Source: Lumnitzera littorea (Eukaryota > Streptophyta > Magnoliopsida > Myrtales > Combretaceae). Taken from it: a stretch of 64,000 nt of DNA. The notes beneath the pieces are model-generated. The model had not been told where the DNA came from, ran no database searches, and was given only the letters and a program-made list of their open reading frames with translations. The DNA lies in assembly GCA_024138015.1 (NCBI GenBank), contig JAMXBB010000011.1, positions 85,523,556 to 85,587,555 of the forward strand. Reading direction: 5' to 3'. Shown here piece by piece: positions 24,099 to 36,302 of this stretch. The position numbers and the translations under genes are program-made. Positions within the stretch are counted from its first letter, which is position 1; each line of letters opens with the position of its first letter.

Positions 24099-26987
24099 TG
24101 TTACGCCTTAAAGCAGTGAAGTCACAATAGTTCTATTGTATAAACCATCCTATGATTGTAACTAACCTTACGGTCCCTATCATAGATACGACTTACACAA
24201 GGTATTCATGACTTCTTGTTTTGAAATAAAACAACTCATTTATAATTATAGGCAAAATTTATAAATAACTAGAAACTTTAAGTTATAATTGCATAAAGAT
24301 ACTTTTAATGTCTTACAATCATAGGAAATATCTACATGCTAAGGTAATCTGATAAGTAATATATTATAGGACTAGTATATAAACCAAAGAATACTAACAA
24401 AACACTAAAGGACTCAATCATTCAACCAATTGAATCTCACTCCCCCAAGATACTTCAAAAAGGAACTAACCTTGGGATAATTATAATACGGCATCTCAAT
24501 TAGTACCTATAAGAAAATCTATAAAGGTATGAGTAACCAACAGTTCAATAAGTTGAGATGGTGATTTAAGAATGCATAACAAATACAAACGGGGTTTTCA
24601 ACAATTAATTATATGTAATACAGTAAGTAAATGCTATCACACAATGTGGTTCGACTCGTTGTAAAATCAAAGCAATTTCACCTGCTCTAACCTAGGTTGA
24701 GAAGTTTTCATATTTATGCAATAGCTCATAATCAAGCCCAAGTTTGTACAATAGAGACACCACTCTCACCATGACTATCCTTTGAACCATTACCCTCATC
24801 CTTACTGCATCTCTTTTTTTATCACTTAATTTGGCTAAGGATGAAGAAAAAACCATTATACTATCTATTGCTATTTTTTTCAAAGGTATCGGTATTTGAT
24901 TGGAAAATCCTAATTGTCCCATTAGGGGTTGCAATGCATGTGTAATCGAGGTATTTAGGTTGATTATAATTAAGTTTGATTTAGGGTGATCAAACAATCT
25001 CACACCACTCATTTCACAACAGTCACCAAATCACGACATAAATTTTCAACACGAAATCAAATATATATAAGCACATGCACATATAACTACCTACAAACGC
25101 ATGTAAAAAATACTCCAAAATATAGCAAAGGATTGAACTCAACTTACCCGAAATCCTTGGTTCACTCACTAAACTTGCCACAGGTTAACTTGTCTCCACG
25201 TGCCTTATAATATAAATATTTTTTAGTATTTATATCCCTATAATATATAAACTTTAGATTACGATTTGACTCAATTTTCCATATATATGTATTATTTATT
25301 GCCAATCGATTATAGGTGAGTTTCGAAATCAATTTCCAAATCCGATTCTAATTTAGGTTTTACTTTAGTTTCGACTACAAGTGTTATATATAAATCTTAA
25401 GAATGCATTCTAAATCATAATGTGAAATTAATCACATTATACTCAGATATCCTAACTATCATTTCTAACCCCTAAACAGTATTCCAATCTATACGATATA
25501 CTCTAATCCTAATTTAACTACTAAATTTATTCCTAATGTGAGAAAAATTTACATTTTTCATATAATTATTAAAATTTAAGTTTCATATAAGATTTATTAA
25601 ATATTTATATTATTATTATATTATCAATTTTAACCTAATATTTTATATTTATTATAAATCCAATTTCACATATTATTAATTTTCACATATTCACTACATA
25701 TTACACATAATAATTATATCTAACACTTCAAATGCTACGATTATCATTCTTCATTAGAAACTAACATCCTAAAATACCTAATTACACAATAAATTAGTAA
25801 TTATTCATTTAATTACTAAATTAGTCCCAAATCACCTATTTTATACATCATTTTAAGGCCTAAAAATTTCAAAAATTCATTTATGAAAAATCTCTTCATA
25901 TCATTGTTCTACATCCTCTAAACAACCTATACAAAAAAAAAAAAAAAAAAATTGAGCTCAAAACTACATTTATAAGTTGATTTATTTTTAAATTGAAGTA
26001 AGCTCAAGTTTATGAGATTTCTTAATCACTATATATTTTTAAATCTGAATTTATCAAACTAATATTTTCCCCTAAATTTACATATATAAAAACATCAAAA
26101 TACCAAATTTTATAATTTTTTAATTACATCTAATATTTTTACAAAATTAAACAAAATTGAGTTGAAATTTAACTCATACGTCTGATCAACTTTCAACCAC
26201 AAGTGGTGGCCCTAAGGGTGTCGATAGCCTTAGGCAATAGTGGTAGGGTGTAGTTGTGGTGGTGGTTTATTTCTAGGTGAATGTGGGTTGTGAGTTCTCT
26301 TTATAAGCCTTAATTGTACACTAAATTTGCTATTTTTAGTAAAAAACCCTAACTCTCCCTTTTTGATTTGTCTCTAATTTTTTTTATTCCTAGTTGATCA
26401 AATGAGCTCCAATTGAAGGTTAGGTATTTATGGAGCTGCTTGACCTTTTTCTTTAATTTTTAGATTGACATTTGGCCCTTATCTCTTCTATTTTCGCTTT
26501 CTAGTTGCCTTAATTTAATTGGTTAATTTTTCTTACTTAATCCTAACTTGCTATGCCTCAAATTCAGACATTCCCTTACTTTTTCTAATTTTTTTGTAAT
26601 TTTCTTTAATTATTTAGCATTGATTTAGTATATTTCAAGCATTTTAAGTAATTTCAAGTATTTTTACCTATACGTAAGTATATATAGTATAAGTAAATGC
26701 TTCTAAATATTATTTATGTTATTTTATGATTTTAACGTATATATAATTTATTTCTATCGACTCATTAGTTATCAAAACTCGTTTTACGTATTTTCGATAA
26801 ATAATAGGTAATATGCTTATAATTCAATATTATGATATTTAATTCTTTATTTTCCTAAATTCAAACTTATAAGGTCACTTTTACTAATATTTCTCACCTC
26901 ATCATACAATTTAGGCTCATTGGATACTTTATTCGATTACCCTAAATTTTATGTATCTAATCCAAACTTATAGTTGCAGGGCTTATA
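24099..26987 (-). mobile_element. Solo LTR, family A copy 3 (2.89 kb, TSD ccatt)
   Basis: On the plus strand it begins TGTTACGCC and ends GGGCTTATA. These are the inverted ends of copy 1 with transition changes. A perfect duplication, ccatt, lies at 24094-24098 and 26988-26992. The block at 24692-25012 on the minus strand translates to the same GQLGFSNQIPIPLKKIA-type stretch as copy 1 (GDLGLSGQIPTPSEGIA), showing homology along the element. There are no internal retroviral-type domains. It interrupts the integrase of the Tat element. Confidence 0.85.
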
Positions 26988-27100
26988 CCATTAACAAAGT
27001 CCAAGAGGCGGTGCTAGCACGTATCATGGCATATCAGCAATAAGTTACTCGATACTAAAATCACAGTTTCCGACACAAGGTTTTCCACCCTTGTGACTTA

Positions 27101-28038
27101 CAGCTTGTTCACTTCATTAAATGGAACGGGAGAGGAATGTAATTAAAATTCTTAAGGAATGTAATAAGGATGTAATGCCTATTACTTTGTTTAGTTAGAT
27201 TAATAAACAACTTAAGAATAAACACGTAATAGAATTTTAATTACTAAATTACTTTTGATTCATTTTCTTTGTCAAGTAATTTTAAAGTAATAGGTGGTGG
27301 TGGTAGAAATCGATTGCAAGGGCGGAAGAGGTGGTAATGGTTGACAACAATTGCGAGTAATGGTGATAGCGATCAATGATGGTAGTGGTAACGATGGCAA
27401 TGATGGTGGTAGTAGTAGCCAGGGTAGTGGCTTGGAGAGAATGGGGGGGATGGGGGGTAGGTGTGTAGTTATGGCGATTGTGACTAATAGTAGGGATGAT
27501 GATAGCAATGGTCAAAAGTGGCGATGGCAGCGACGGTAGTGGGAGGTGGTGACAGCAGGATGGTGATAGTAGCAGTGTGATGGTAATGGCGATGGCAGTG
27601 GCGGTAGTAGAGGTGGTAGCAGCGGTGGTGGTTGGTGGTGATAATGGCAGTAATGGTAGGTGGTAGTGGTGGTTAGTGGTTAGTGGTTAGTAGTGGTGGT
27701 GGCGGTTGCGGTGGCGACAATAATGGTGGTCGACGGTAGTAGTAATGGCAACGACGGTAGTAGTAGTGGCAACGACGGTAGTGGCGATGGCAATGGTGGT
27801 GGTCATTGTTAAATTGATAAGAGGTTTTTTTTGAAAAAAAAATGTGAAATTTTTGAAAAAAAATATGAAATTTTATGAGGAATTATGATTATTTGGTTGA
27901 ATTAAAAAATTCCTATTACTTAATTTAACATAATAGAAATTCCCAAGGAATTGCAATTCGAAGAAAAAAACCAAGTGAACGCTGTAATAACGAATAAAGG
28001 ACGAATTGAATTCTAATTTCCCTCAAGTGAACGAGGCA
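27101..28038. mobile_element. PIF/Harbinger-like non-autonomous element, TSD TTA
   Basis: The ends CAGCTTGTTCACTT and (inverted) TGCCTCGTTCACTT match at 11 of 14 bases, and a TTA trinucleotide lies directly outside both ends (27098-27100 and 28039-28041). Removing the element joins GAC-TTA to GTG-TAT-AGA-AAG, restoring the D-L-V-x-R-K sequence of the integrase C-terminus. There is no transposase. The interior is dominated by a GGT/GAT-rich array. Confidence 0.75.
27290..27810. repeat. Imperfect GGT/GAT/AGT trinucleotide array
   Basis: About 520 bp of purine/T-rich triplets (GGT, GAT, AGT, GGC) lie inside the Harbinger-like element. The array makes several overlapping low-complexity open frames (Thr/Ile/Pro-rich on one strand, Gly/Ser/Asp-rich on the other) that are not genes. 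Confidence 0.85.
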
Positions 28039-28313
28039 TTAGTGTATAGAAAGTTGGAAGCCATTCGCTTTAAGGAGGGATGAAGCAAACTTGCTCCCAT
28101 TTAGGAGGATCTTGTATGAATAGTTGATGATGTGGGAAAATGTGCTTACAAGCTCGAAACGATGGAAGGATAGCTAATCCCTAAGGCATGAAATGCTCAT
28201 AATCTAAGACCCTATTTTCTTTTGATGAGGTGAAGAGAATAAAAAACATTTGTAATTACGACCGAATGCAATGAATTAATGAAGTTCCTAGCATTTACTC
28301 CTCTTCCTCTCTT

Positions 28314-28610
28314 GAGCTCCTCATCTTGGGTCGATTTTCATCCCCAAGCTTCACCCAAGTTTATCCTTACACTAACGGCATGGGCGCCCTTATAAGGCAT
28401 TGATTTATATTGAGCCCCTCATCTTAGGTCAATTTTCATCTCTAAGTTTCGCCCAAGTTAGTCTTTACACTAATGATATGGGTACCCCTATAGGGCATCG
28501 ATTTACATCAAGCCCCTCATCTTAGGTTGATTTTCATCACTAAGCTTACCATAACTGATTCCTTACGTCAATCCCTAGCCTTGGGTTGATATATGGCCGA
28601 GCTTCGCTCA
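28314..28610. repeat. About 98-bp tandem repeat, three copies, in the 3' region of the Tat element
   Basis: Units beginning GAGC(T/C)CCTCATCTT start at 28314, 28413 and about 28510, each followed by GATTTTCATC and AAG(C/T)TT. A partial fourth unit begins near 28577. Tandem repeats between pol and the 3' LTR are common in Tat-lineage elements. Confidence 0.75.
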
Positions 28611-29540
28611 AGTTAGTTCCTACACATATTACGCGAATGCTTCACCTGGGCGTTGATTAGCCTAATGCCCTTAAGTACGAGCTAACCTTTCATCCCTGAT
28701 CATCTATCCATGTAAGAATGCTCTCAAAATAGTTATCGAAGTAAAATTGAACAACAAAAGCTAGAGAAAGGCAAATCATTCAGCGAAGTGATGATTGAAA
28801 GCATAAGGAATTTATTTCATTTATCAAATGGAGTATAAAGTTTCATAGGTTGTCATATTGAGCCCAATTAAATCAAAAGAAAAATAGTACAATCACATTC
28901 TATGCTAAAGTTACTTACTTCACTTGAACAGCTACTCTCGGCCTCGACTTAATTGCTTACTCCAAGAATTTTGCCCCAAGAGGAACTCATCTCAACTTTG
29001 ACTTAGCTAGCACTTACGTTGTAACTATATCCCTGAAGTCCCAGCCACGAATTGTGAAGCTCCTAACAACACTCAACCTCCAAGTCAACGTCCTTACTCT
29101 GGCTAGTAGAGCCTCTCTTCCATAGAGGCAATAGCAAAGAGTACTGATCCTGTTACTCTACCTAGAGTGATCACCTATCTAAGCTCTGCTAGCAATAAAC
29201 TAAGGTCAAACCTTCACTCAAAGTACACTAGAAGGACTCGTGAACTAATGGATTCTTACGAGCCCTTTGGCCCTTAAGTAAGGGTAAAGAAAGACCCCCT
29301 CTACTGCTATAGTCAGTACAGCCACCTTCGCCTGCTTGGGTTCAACGGTTACTTCCAAATGACAACCATTATGGCACATCGAGCAGTACAACGGTCACTT
29401 CAACAAAAGCAATAACCTAAAGGAAGAGAAATTGGTTCACCACAACCCAAGTAGCAAGACTAATCTTTTGGCTAGGGAGACAAGCCTTGGTTCACTTACA
29501 TCGCTTAAATTACTCTCCTTGCACTTCTAACGTTGATGAG
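28611..29540. other. Non-coding 3' internal region of the Tat element
   Basis: This lies between the tandem repeats and the polypurine tract. No domain was recognised. It is richer in GC and in CT-type sequence than the surrounding DNA. Confidence 0.5.
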
Positions 29541-29563
29541 AGTAGGGGAGGGGGGCGGACAAG
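29541..29563 (+). other. Polypurine tract of the Tat element
   Basis: AGTAGGGGAGGGGGGCGGAC directly abuts the 3' LTR, as required for plus-strand priming. Confidence 0.75.
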
Positions 29564-30436
29564 TATTAATACTTGGTTCTTACTTGGCCCAAGGCCCAAC
29601 GATTAAAGCCCATCACAAAGCATGCACCAGTGAGTACCCAAGTAGGCAACAATTCTGCGTGTCACACCACGACTTCACCTTTAGTCCATAAGTTCGTGCT
29701 AAGGAAGATTGCCAAGCTAAGGAGAGCCGATTCCCCTATATCAAGATATACTCAGCAAGCTACATGACGAATGACCGAACAAATCAATCCCTAACCAACT
29801 AGCGGATGCCTACCAACTGTCTAGGGTAAGCTCGAAGCTCGACTCCTCCTATTAAGCGTCGACTGGCCTTCGATGAGTGCCTTAGCCTAGTTTTTGTCTT
29901 TAGCAGCAACAACCCTTTACAACTCATTAATAAGAGTTCGACATCCATAATACGATTGGCATGTCGAATACCTCTTTCCCTATCAAATCACTGAATTGCA
30001 GATTTGATGGTTCGGTTAGCCACAACATGCCGCTTGCAGTAAAGCTCTGTCACCCATCGCAAAGTGTACTGTCTGCCGGCGATCAGTATGAATGAACCTC
30101 TAATTGCCACATGTATAGGTAAATCACATAAAAGGTACCAACAAGTAAAGTATGGATGATATCTAGCTCCTCTTAGTCCTTTTCCCTATCTATCACTCTT
30201 AGACCTCTTCCCCCCTTTCATTACACAATAGAAGCCACACTCACACATTGGGCAAACATGGCTCACTTGGCCTCCAGTGCTCGCCTTCCCTTCTCTTAGT
30301 CTTCCTTACTAACTTAAGTGTTAGAGGGCTCCCGTGACCTTACATACAAGAGACTTTTTGTAGATATTGAGAAGCAAGAGACAAAGCCTAATGCGATCTG
30401 ACCCTACTTCTTAGTTGGTCTTCCATACAATCAACA
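29564..30436 (+). repeat. 3' LTR of the Tat element
   Basis: It starts TATTAATACT (5' LTR: TGTTGATACT) and ends ACAATCAACA (5' LTR: ACAATCGATA), then the TSD catat. An open frame of 64 codons at its start is an accident of the LTR. Confidence 0.9.
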
Positions 30437-30539
30437 CATATTATGACACATTTCATACTATACATATGCTAGATTGTATGATGTAAATATATATTAGGAA
30501 AAAATTAAACATATATAATTCATAATAGTCCAGCCTAAA

Positions 30540-31070
30540 AATATGTAAGGATAAAATGGGCTCTCTATTCTCATTCTTACTTACAACATGCTTATAGTTT
30601 CAAAAACCTATAATTTGAAAACCACCACTAGAAACTAATGTTGTCAAAATCGGATTAACCCCTATGATTCAACTTGATTCGATCTCGTCTTCACTTTGGT
30701 TTAACTTCCAATCGCACTTAATTTTCCTTAAATTTTTTATCCTACATATTTGGGTCGACCACCCAGTTTGGATTTATTAACATTGCTTAAAACTACCAAT
30801 TTATAAACACATGCTTTTGGAATGAATAAACCTAAATTTATTAAGAAACTACCGATTTATAAACACATGCTTTTAAGATGAATAGACCTAAATTTAATAA
30901 GAAATTGCGAGCGCATAATCATAAATTTAATTATCCACATGTAAGGCTATTGGCACATAGCATCACACCATGCGTATTACTATCATGCACCTCATACCAT
31001 GCATATGTCCCATTATATAACATATTAGATAAAGATGATATAATTTATTGCAATATGCTATATAATTGAT
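30540..31070. repeat. Paralogous copy of the DNA flanking the MULE and Tat insertions (empty sites)
   Basis: The sequence aligns to 16780-16880, jumps the MULE-like element, continues with 17798-17897 (shared CATAATCATAAATTTAATT and TGCTATTGGCA / GGCTATTGGCA), then jumps the Tat element and matches the DNA after 30437. It therefore preserves the pre-insertion state of both sites. Within it a 56-bp segment (AAACTACC(A/G)ATTTATAAAC) is tandemly duplicated at about 30789-30900. Confidence 0.65.
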
Positions 31071-34000
31071 ACATATATTATATATATATTATTTACACAT
31101 TTCATGACATACTATGTGTTATAACCAAATATAACAAATTACACCCCACATACTCATGCCCATACATAAATATACCAGCAAACATATCATCCCTGATGCA
31201 TATATAAAATTAAATATAGCAGTATATTAAAATTTAGAACATAGTAAAATTACTAAATCAAATTATAAATACTAATTTAAAGAAAGGAAAAAAATTATGT
31301 ATAAATAATAAAAAAATGCATGAAAGGAAAAAAAAGTACACAACAATAATAATACCTTATAATCACATTATAATCTTTACTACATTGATCTTAAGTTGCT
31401 CACTATATTCTTAATGGATAATATATTTACATGCACATACGAGTAATTGATATATGAAATTATTATATGGTTACTTACAATGCCGGATCAATGATTAAAA
31501 TAGAGAAAAAAAAAGTTGAGATAAAAGTTTTTGAAATATATTGACAATAATTGTCCTTCAGCACTTGGCAGTATTGCTAATCTTCATTTATATGGTTCAT
31601 TTTGAAACATAGGTGTACGCCTTCAAATTGTGAAAAATAATAATAAATATAAAACCACATATGATTTAGTTGTCATTTTCATTGGAGTTACTGTGAAAGA
31701 AAGTATAAGATGACCTTTTTTTTTTTTTTTGTTGAAGATGTATGTTAACTATGAACTTATTTCGTGCATTTAGTTCGAGTGAACATTGATTCAAAAATTA
31801 ATCAATGTAAAATACTTTATATGATAATAGTCTTAAATTCATTTTCAACTAAATATAAATATAAAAGAAACAAACGTATGGTCAAGAAATTGTACATATT
31901 GATTGCAAAAATTTGTAGTTGAACACCAAAATAAAAAAATTCTTGCTAGATTTATTTTGGAAACCATCTAATAAAAAATATCTACATTCATGAAAATTAT
32001 ATAAAATTTTTCAATCAATAAATAATACATTCTATCCACCAGAAATCTCTCCTCACGACACAAACTTCACTTGCACCAATCACTTGAGGAAACACCACAT
32101 AATCTCGCATTGAAATTCTTTCACAAAAATCCGCATAATGAATTTTTACTTTGATTACTGTGGAAATTCAATACACTCGTAGCATCATATCCAAACTATA
32201 TCGGGTTTATCATTGCAATCCGATCATTACTCGCATGTCATATGATTAATCTACCCGTCCTACTTCTCTAGAGCCATCAATCTAGTGGCACAAACAATAA
32301 TTCCAACAACTTCTCCAAGTTTTCTTTGTGTTGCTTTGTATAATGCAATAATTGGAAGTTGCAATTATGATACCTTCAAAAGTAATTACAAAGATTTCAT
32401 TAGCATCAATTTTCTGTCCGTTAGACCAATCAAATAGTACACATAGAAAAGGTGATAAAAACTGCTTGCCTCAATTCTACAGCTATCATTTTGTCAAGCA
32501 ATAACATATTTGTAATTAATTGAAATAAAAGAACCAATCTTGGTATCTTGTTCTCAAAAAAGCATTGTTTTCAAGAAAGTACCAATGGCATAAGATTAAA
32601 AAAAAAAAAAGTAAATAAAATTCATCTCACAGAATAGACAGAGTCACGAGTACTAGCAACAATGAAGAAAAAATTAAGCCTTTATCATATACAATAGTTA
32701 GGATGTCAATCAAATTAAGCAATAACAAAAGAAACAACCAAACTCTTTCAAGTTAAATCCTCGTCTTCGAATAGTCTACAGTACCAACCAACCTTATATT
32801 GAAGTAAACACGTTCAGAATTGAATGGAAAAAACATAGAGATTGAGATATTATGAGGAAAATTTAAATAAATTGAGTTCGAGAAAATTGGAATCGAAATA
32901 TGAATAATGTCTATAATATGGTCTATAGAATTGAAAGAAATTAAAATAAATAATTAAGAAAATAGAAAAAAACTGAATTTATTTAAGCTGTGTGAGAAGG
33001 GATCGGGCTGTCTTCTTCCTAAACACCATAACAAAAAAAACTTGAAATGTTTGATTATATGGTACATATATATGTATAGAGATGGAAAGAGTTAAAAATC
33101 AAAATATTTCTTAAAAAACCCCAAATTCTCATCTTTCTTGTTGATCCATATGTTTCTATTGCATTGAAGTCTCACTCTATTTTGCAAAAGGTGGCGATAT
33201 TGGTAGCAATGCGGCCTTTTGGATGAGCTCACTACTAGGGTCGGGAGAGGGAACGAGAGTCTTGTGATACGGAGAGAGAGGAAAGTGAAAAATTGCAGTT
33301 AGTGCTTAGAGGAATTCGTGTACAGGAGTTACAGAGCATAAAGTAGTATACTCAAAAGTACACCTGAATGTGGACATGCGCAGTTATTGATGTGATTAAA
33401 TTATTACTAGATGTACATGATATAATTATGTGAAACTCTAATCATTTTATTAAAGACTCGAAAGAAAATAAGAGAAACGATTCAATGAGTAATACATGTT
33501 ATATGTTTTATATATATAGTATATAAATATAAATATTAATAAAATATTAGTATGTATGATGTGTGTAAATCATACGTGGTAGTTGATCTGAAAACTATTC
33601 ATTTTATTATTATGCGTGTCAATATTTTATTAATATTTATACATTATATATACATAACACGTGATGTATAATATCTATTGAATTTAAATACTAAAACCTT
33701 GAAGGACTTTAACACAACTAACTAATTATGCACCCGGGATGCTTATGCACAAAATGAATAATTGTTCTTATTATGATAGTAATAAATTCATCTATTTCTC
33801 TCTTTATTGTAATAAAAAATTTCTATCTCAAATAATTTATGACAATTAATTTTGTTCTATGATGCCTAGTAACATGCTTCCGATATCAATATCCATAATT
33901 CTAGCATGCTTGAATAATATAGATGATAAATATAGATATAGATTAATGAGTTTTTTTATAAGTTTATTGTATATGATATAATAGTTATTTTACATTGTCG

Positions 34001-34594
34001 TATCATCATATTAGTGTGTATATTATTATGATCTGACTGTATAATATACACTAATATGTACTTATGTATATTGTTTTAATTTGACTATAGAGAGAGAAAG
34101 TCTAGTTTAGGTAGGATTCGGAAAATTACTTGAGAATCCTACTGTTGAGTAAAAAAGATAGATTGTTAATATCCTAGAGGCAAATAATAGAATATTATAG
34201 ATAAAATATATTTTTGGAGGGTGTGCAATCAAAAGAGTAGTTTTGACTTAATAAATAAATATTTTTACGGAATGATTTCTTTTTTATATTTTCAAAACAA
34301 TATATATCCAAATGAAATGTAATTATTTTATAACTTAATTTAATAAATTATATTAAATTATTTATTTTTCACAAGTATTGTGGGTGTATTTTTCGCTAAT
34401 ATTTATATATGTGTGTATTTATATGATATGTAATATATATTACATCTAGCTTAACCCACAGTATATCACGTAATGCAAAAAATTATATCGTATTTGTACA
34501 ATATATCATGCAATATGGCAGATGCGATATGCATGGTATGAATTTGAGATGGGGACGATGGTAAAGGTTTCCTAGGGTTATCCGAAAAGAAGAC
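31071..34594. other. AT-rich stretch, no gene recognised
   Basis: No coding region can be supported. 32040-33300 is slightly GC-richer and has a GAGAGA-rich segment at about 33240-33290 that could be a 5' leader on the minus strand, but no open frame or splice pattern follows. Many short TATA/ATAT runs lie at 33480-34080 and 34380-34510. Confidence 0.4.
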
Positions 34595-35014
34595 TTGTTA
34601 GATGTGAATAAGTTAGACGGAGTTAATGTGGTCGGGATGGATAGTATGGTCTGTGGGGCTGAAAATCGAGAATGGATTTGGATAATGTAGTTGATGGGGC
34701 CATGCTAACCTAATACTACAGCGTGGAAGATAAGAAGCTAAGTAAGCGGCAATCTTTAAAAGCCTGCACGCATAATACTGCATAAACAATATAATTTTCT
34801 GCAACCAACTTTGCTGAGTTGGCCATGTCACATTGCATAGCAAGGAATATTCTAACAATATGAGAGAATTTATACATTCCATATACAAATCATGTAAGAA
34901 AAATCTAAGGAAATACAATACAAATATTCCATCTCCCAAATATTATGTCCGCTGAAGAATTCTGCACTCTAAATTCGCCTAGTAGCTTCCATTGAATTAT
35001 GTGTGATTGTTCCA
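34595..35014 (+). repeat. Probable end of the 5' LTR of the second Ty3/gypsy element
   Basis: The right boundary is set by a primer-binding site at 35015 preceded by ...TGTTCCA. The left boundary near TGTTAGATG (about 34591-34595) is a guess. No matching 3' LTR was found to confirm it. Confidence 0.35.
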
Positions 35015-35030
35015 TTTGGTATCCGAGGAA
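35015..35030 (+). other. Primer-binding site (initiator tRNA-Met type)
   Basis: TTTGGTATCCGAGG resembles the TGGTATCAGAGC site complementary to initiator tRNA-Met used by many plant LTR retrotransposons. It stands right after a CA dinucleotide, the expected LTR end. Confidence 0.65.
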
Positions 35031-36293
35031 ACACTGAGAGTGGCCATGATTGACAAGGAGCAAAGGCGATTGGAGGAGGCTGTTCATGCTGTGATTAAAG
35101 AGCAAGCAGAGTAGCAGGAGAGTTGGGTGAAGGTCTTTTAGCACGAGCAAAAAGCTATAGATAAACTCAAGCAGACAATATTGGACAGCAAGACTTCAAG
35201 CCATGGATCTGTAAATAAGAATGCTACACAGAATGTTAGTCCAAAGATAACGGTACTCGTACCGAGTAAGGTAATGGCTTAAAAACTGCTACTCTTCATA
35301 CACCATATTTGTTGCCAACTAGAGCTTCTAAGTCAGGATTTCCAATTTTTAATGGTGAAGAATTGTGGTCTTAGGTTTGTCATGTGGAGCAATTTTTTCT
35401 ATTGGATGGTACTCCCATCGAATTTAAGTTTAAACTAGCCATGGTTAATTTTGTAGAAAACTCCTTGCAATGGTTCCACCAATTTATTAAAATTAGGGGG
35501 TAAAGATAAGGTGACCTGAGAAGAGTTAGTTAAAGGATTGTACTCTAGATTTGATGGTAAGGCCTATGAAGACCCCATGACACAAGAATTGCATCAAACA
35601 AGAACTCTTCATAAGTACATGATTGGATTTGAACATTTGGCATCTATCTACAACTCTCAAAGAATTACCTCATTTGATGTTTCCTTAGTAGTCTCAAACT
35701 TAAATTCCAATACCCTATTAGAATGTTCTAGCCAAATACTCTTTAACAGGTTTATACTCTTGCTAAATTACAAGAAACCACTTTACTCTCATCCAACCAA
35801 AATTTGAAACCACAAAACCCCATACACTTCTTCATTAACATACACTACACCCAATCAAAACAATCCACCCATTAAAAATCACACCCCAAATGCCACCACC
35901 AACCGAAACACAACTACTGTAGTAGTGACAAACCAAACCCAAAGTCCTAAACCTTCAACCAATAATCTTGCAACCCATAAAATTACAAGAAAAATAACTC
36001 TTAAAGAAATTGAAGAAAAAAAGTGTAAAAAGCAGTGGTTTTGATATATTGAGCCATTTTGCTTGGGCCATAAGTATAAAAACAAACGTTTAAGTATGAT
36101 ACTAGTGGAACTAAGGGAAGACGATGAAATGGAAGCTAAGGGGGTTGATGAAGAAGTTCCCTTAGAGGACAAATTATCAAAATTGACTCTTTATACCATG
36201 ACTAGTAAAAATAGTAGTAGAGGGGAGTGTATCGAGTTTGTAGGAAGATATATGAAGAGAAGGCTCAATATCTTGGTTGATTTGGTTGTTGAT
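35030..36293 (+). pseudogene. gag of a Ty3/gypsy element, degenerate
   Basis: Broken frames read SKSGFPIFNGE-like and CHVEQFFLLDGTPIEFKFKLA-like residues (about 35330-35430), then LQWFHQFIKI and EELVKGLYSRFDGKAYEDPM (about 35465-35580), then a FEHLAS segment. This is the retrotransposon gag fold of chromovirus-like plant elements. Near 36000 RKITLKEIEEKKCK and GHKYKNKRLSMILVE correspond to the linker and the remains of the CCHC knuckle, whose first cysteines are lost. 35538-35807 and 36063-36296 are the longest open pieces. Confidence 0.8.
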
Positions 36294-36302
36294 TAAATTT
36301 TA

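Larger units (their letters stand above)
23140..28205 (+). pseudogene. Integrase of the Tat element, split by two insertions
   Basis: The integrase core is visible at 23590-23830: an 80-codon open piece with MAIDYFTKWAEA, then IIDIGRQFNSDHFKDFCQ, the D..D part of the DDE fold. The last glutamate region (NQ, then EAINK with a stop) follows. A pre-core block with YTPNLELYPMTSLWPFA lies at about 23500. The reading stops at 24098 where a solo LTR entered. It resumes at 26993 with KVQEAVLARIMAYQQ-like residues, is broken again by the Harbinger-like element, and ends at 28042-28205 with VYRKLEA, VDDVGKCAYKLETMEG and a NAHNLRPYF C-terminus. Each junction restores the expected order of the integrase C-terminal domain. 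Confidence 0.85.
17898..30436 (+). mobile_element. Ty3/gypsy LTR retrotransposon, Tat lineage, dead, with two nested insertions
   Basis: Two diverged LTRs of about 875 bp flank gag, protease, RT, RNase H, a second archaeal-type RNase H and integrase in Ty3/gypsy order. The whole is bounded by a perfect 5-bp duplication, catat (17893-17897 and 30437-30441). The extra RNase H between the first RNase H and the integrase defines the Tat group (Ogre/Retand relatives). The primer-binding site fits too. All genes carry many stops. A minus-strand solo LTR (24099-26987) and a Harbinger-like element (27101-28038) sit in the integrase region. Subtracting them leaves about 8.7 kb. The mutation pattern is rich in C-to-T and G-to-A changes, as expected for a methylated, silenced copy. 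Confidence 0.92.

Noticed and set aside
27272..27539. Open frames rich in Thr/Pro/Ile or Gly/Asp/Ser
   Set aside because: They are translations of the GGT/GAT triplet array in the Harbinger-like element.
28314..28610. Regularly spaced repeats considered as a CRISPR array
   Set aside because: The units are contiguous 98-bp tandem repeats without unique spacers, in a plant retrotransposon.
34613..35150. Two minus-strand frames of 108 and 81 codons
   Set aside because: They run antisense through the LTR end, primer-binding site and gag start of the second gypsy element.
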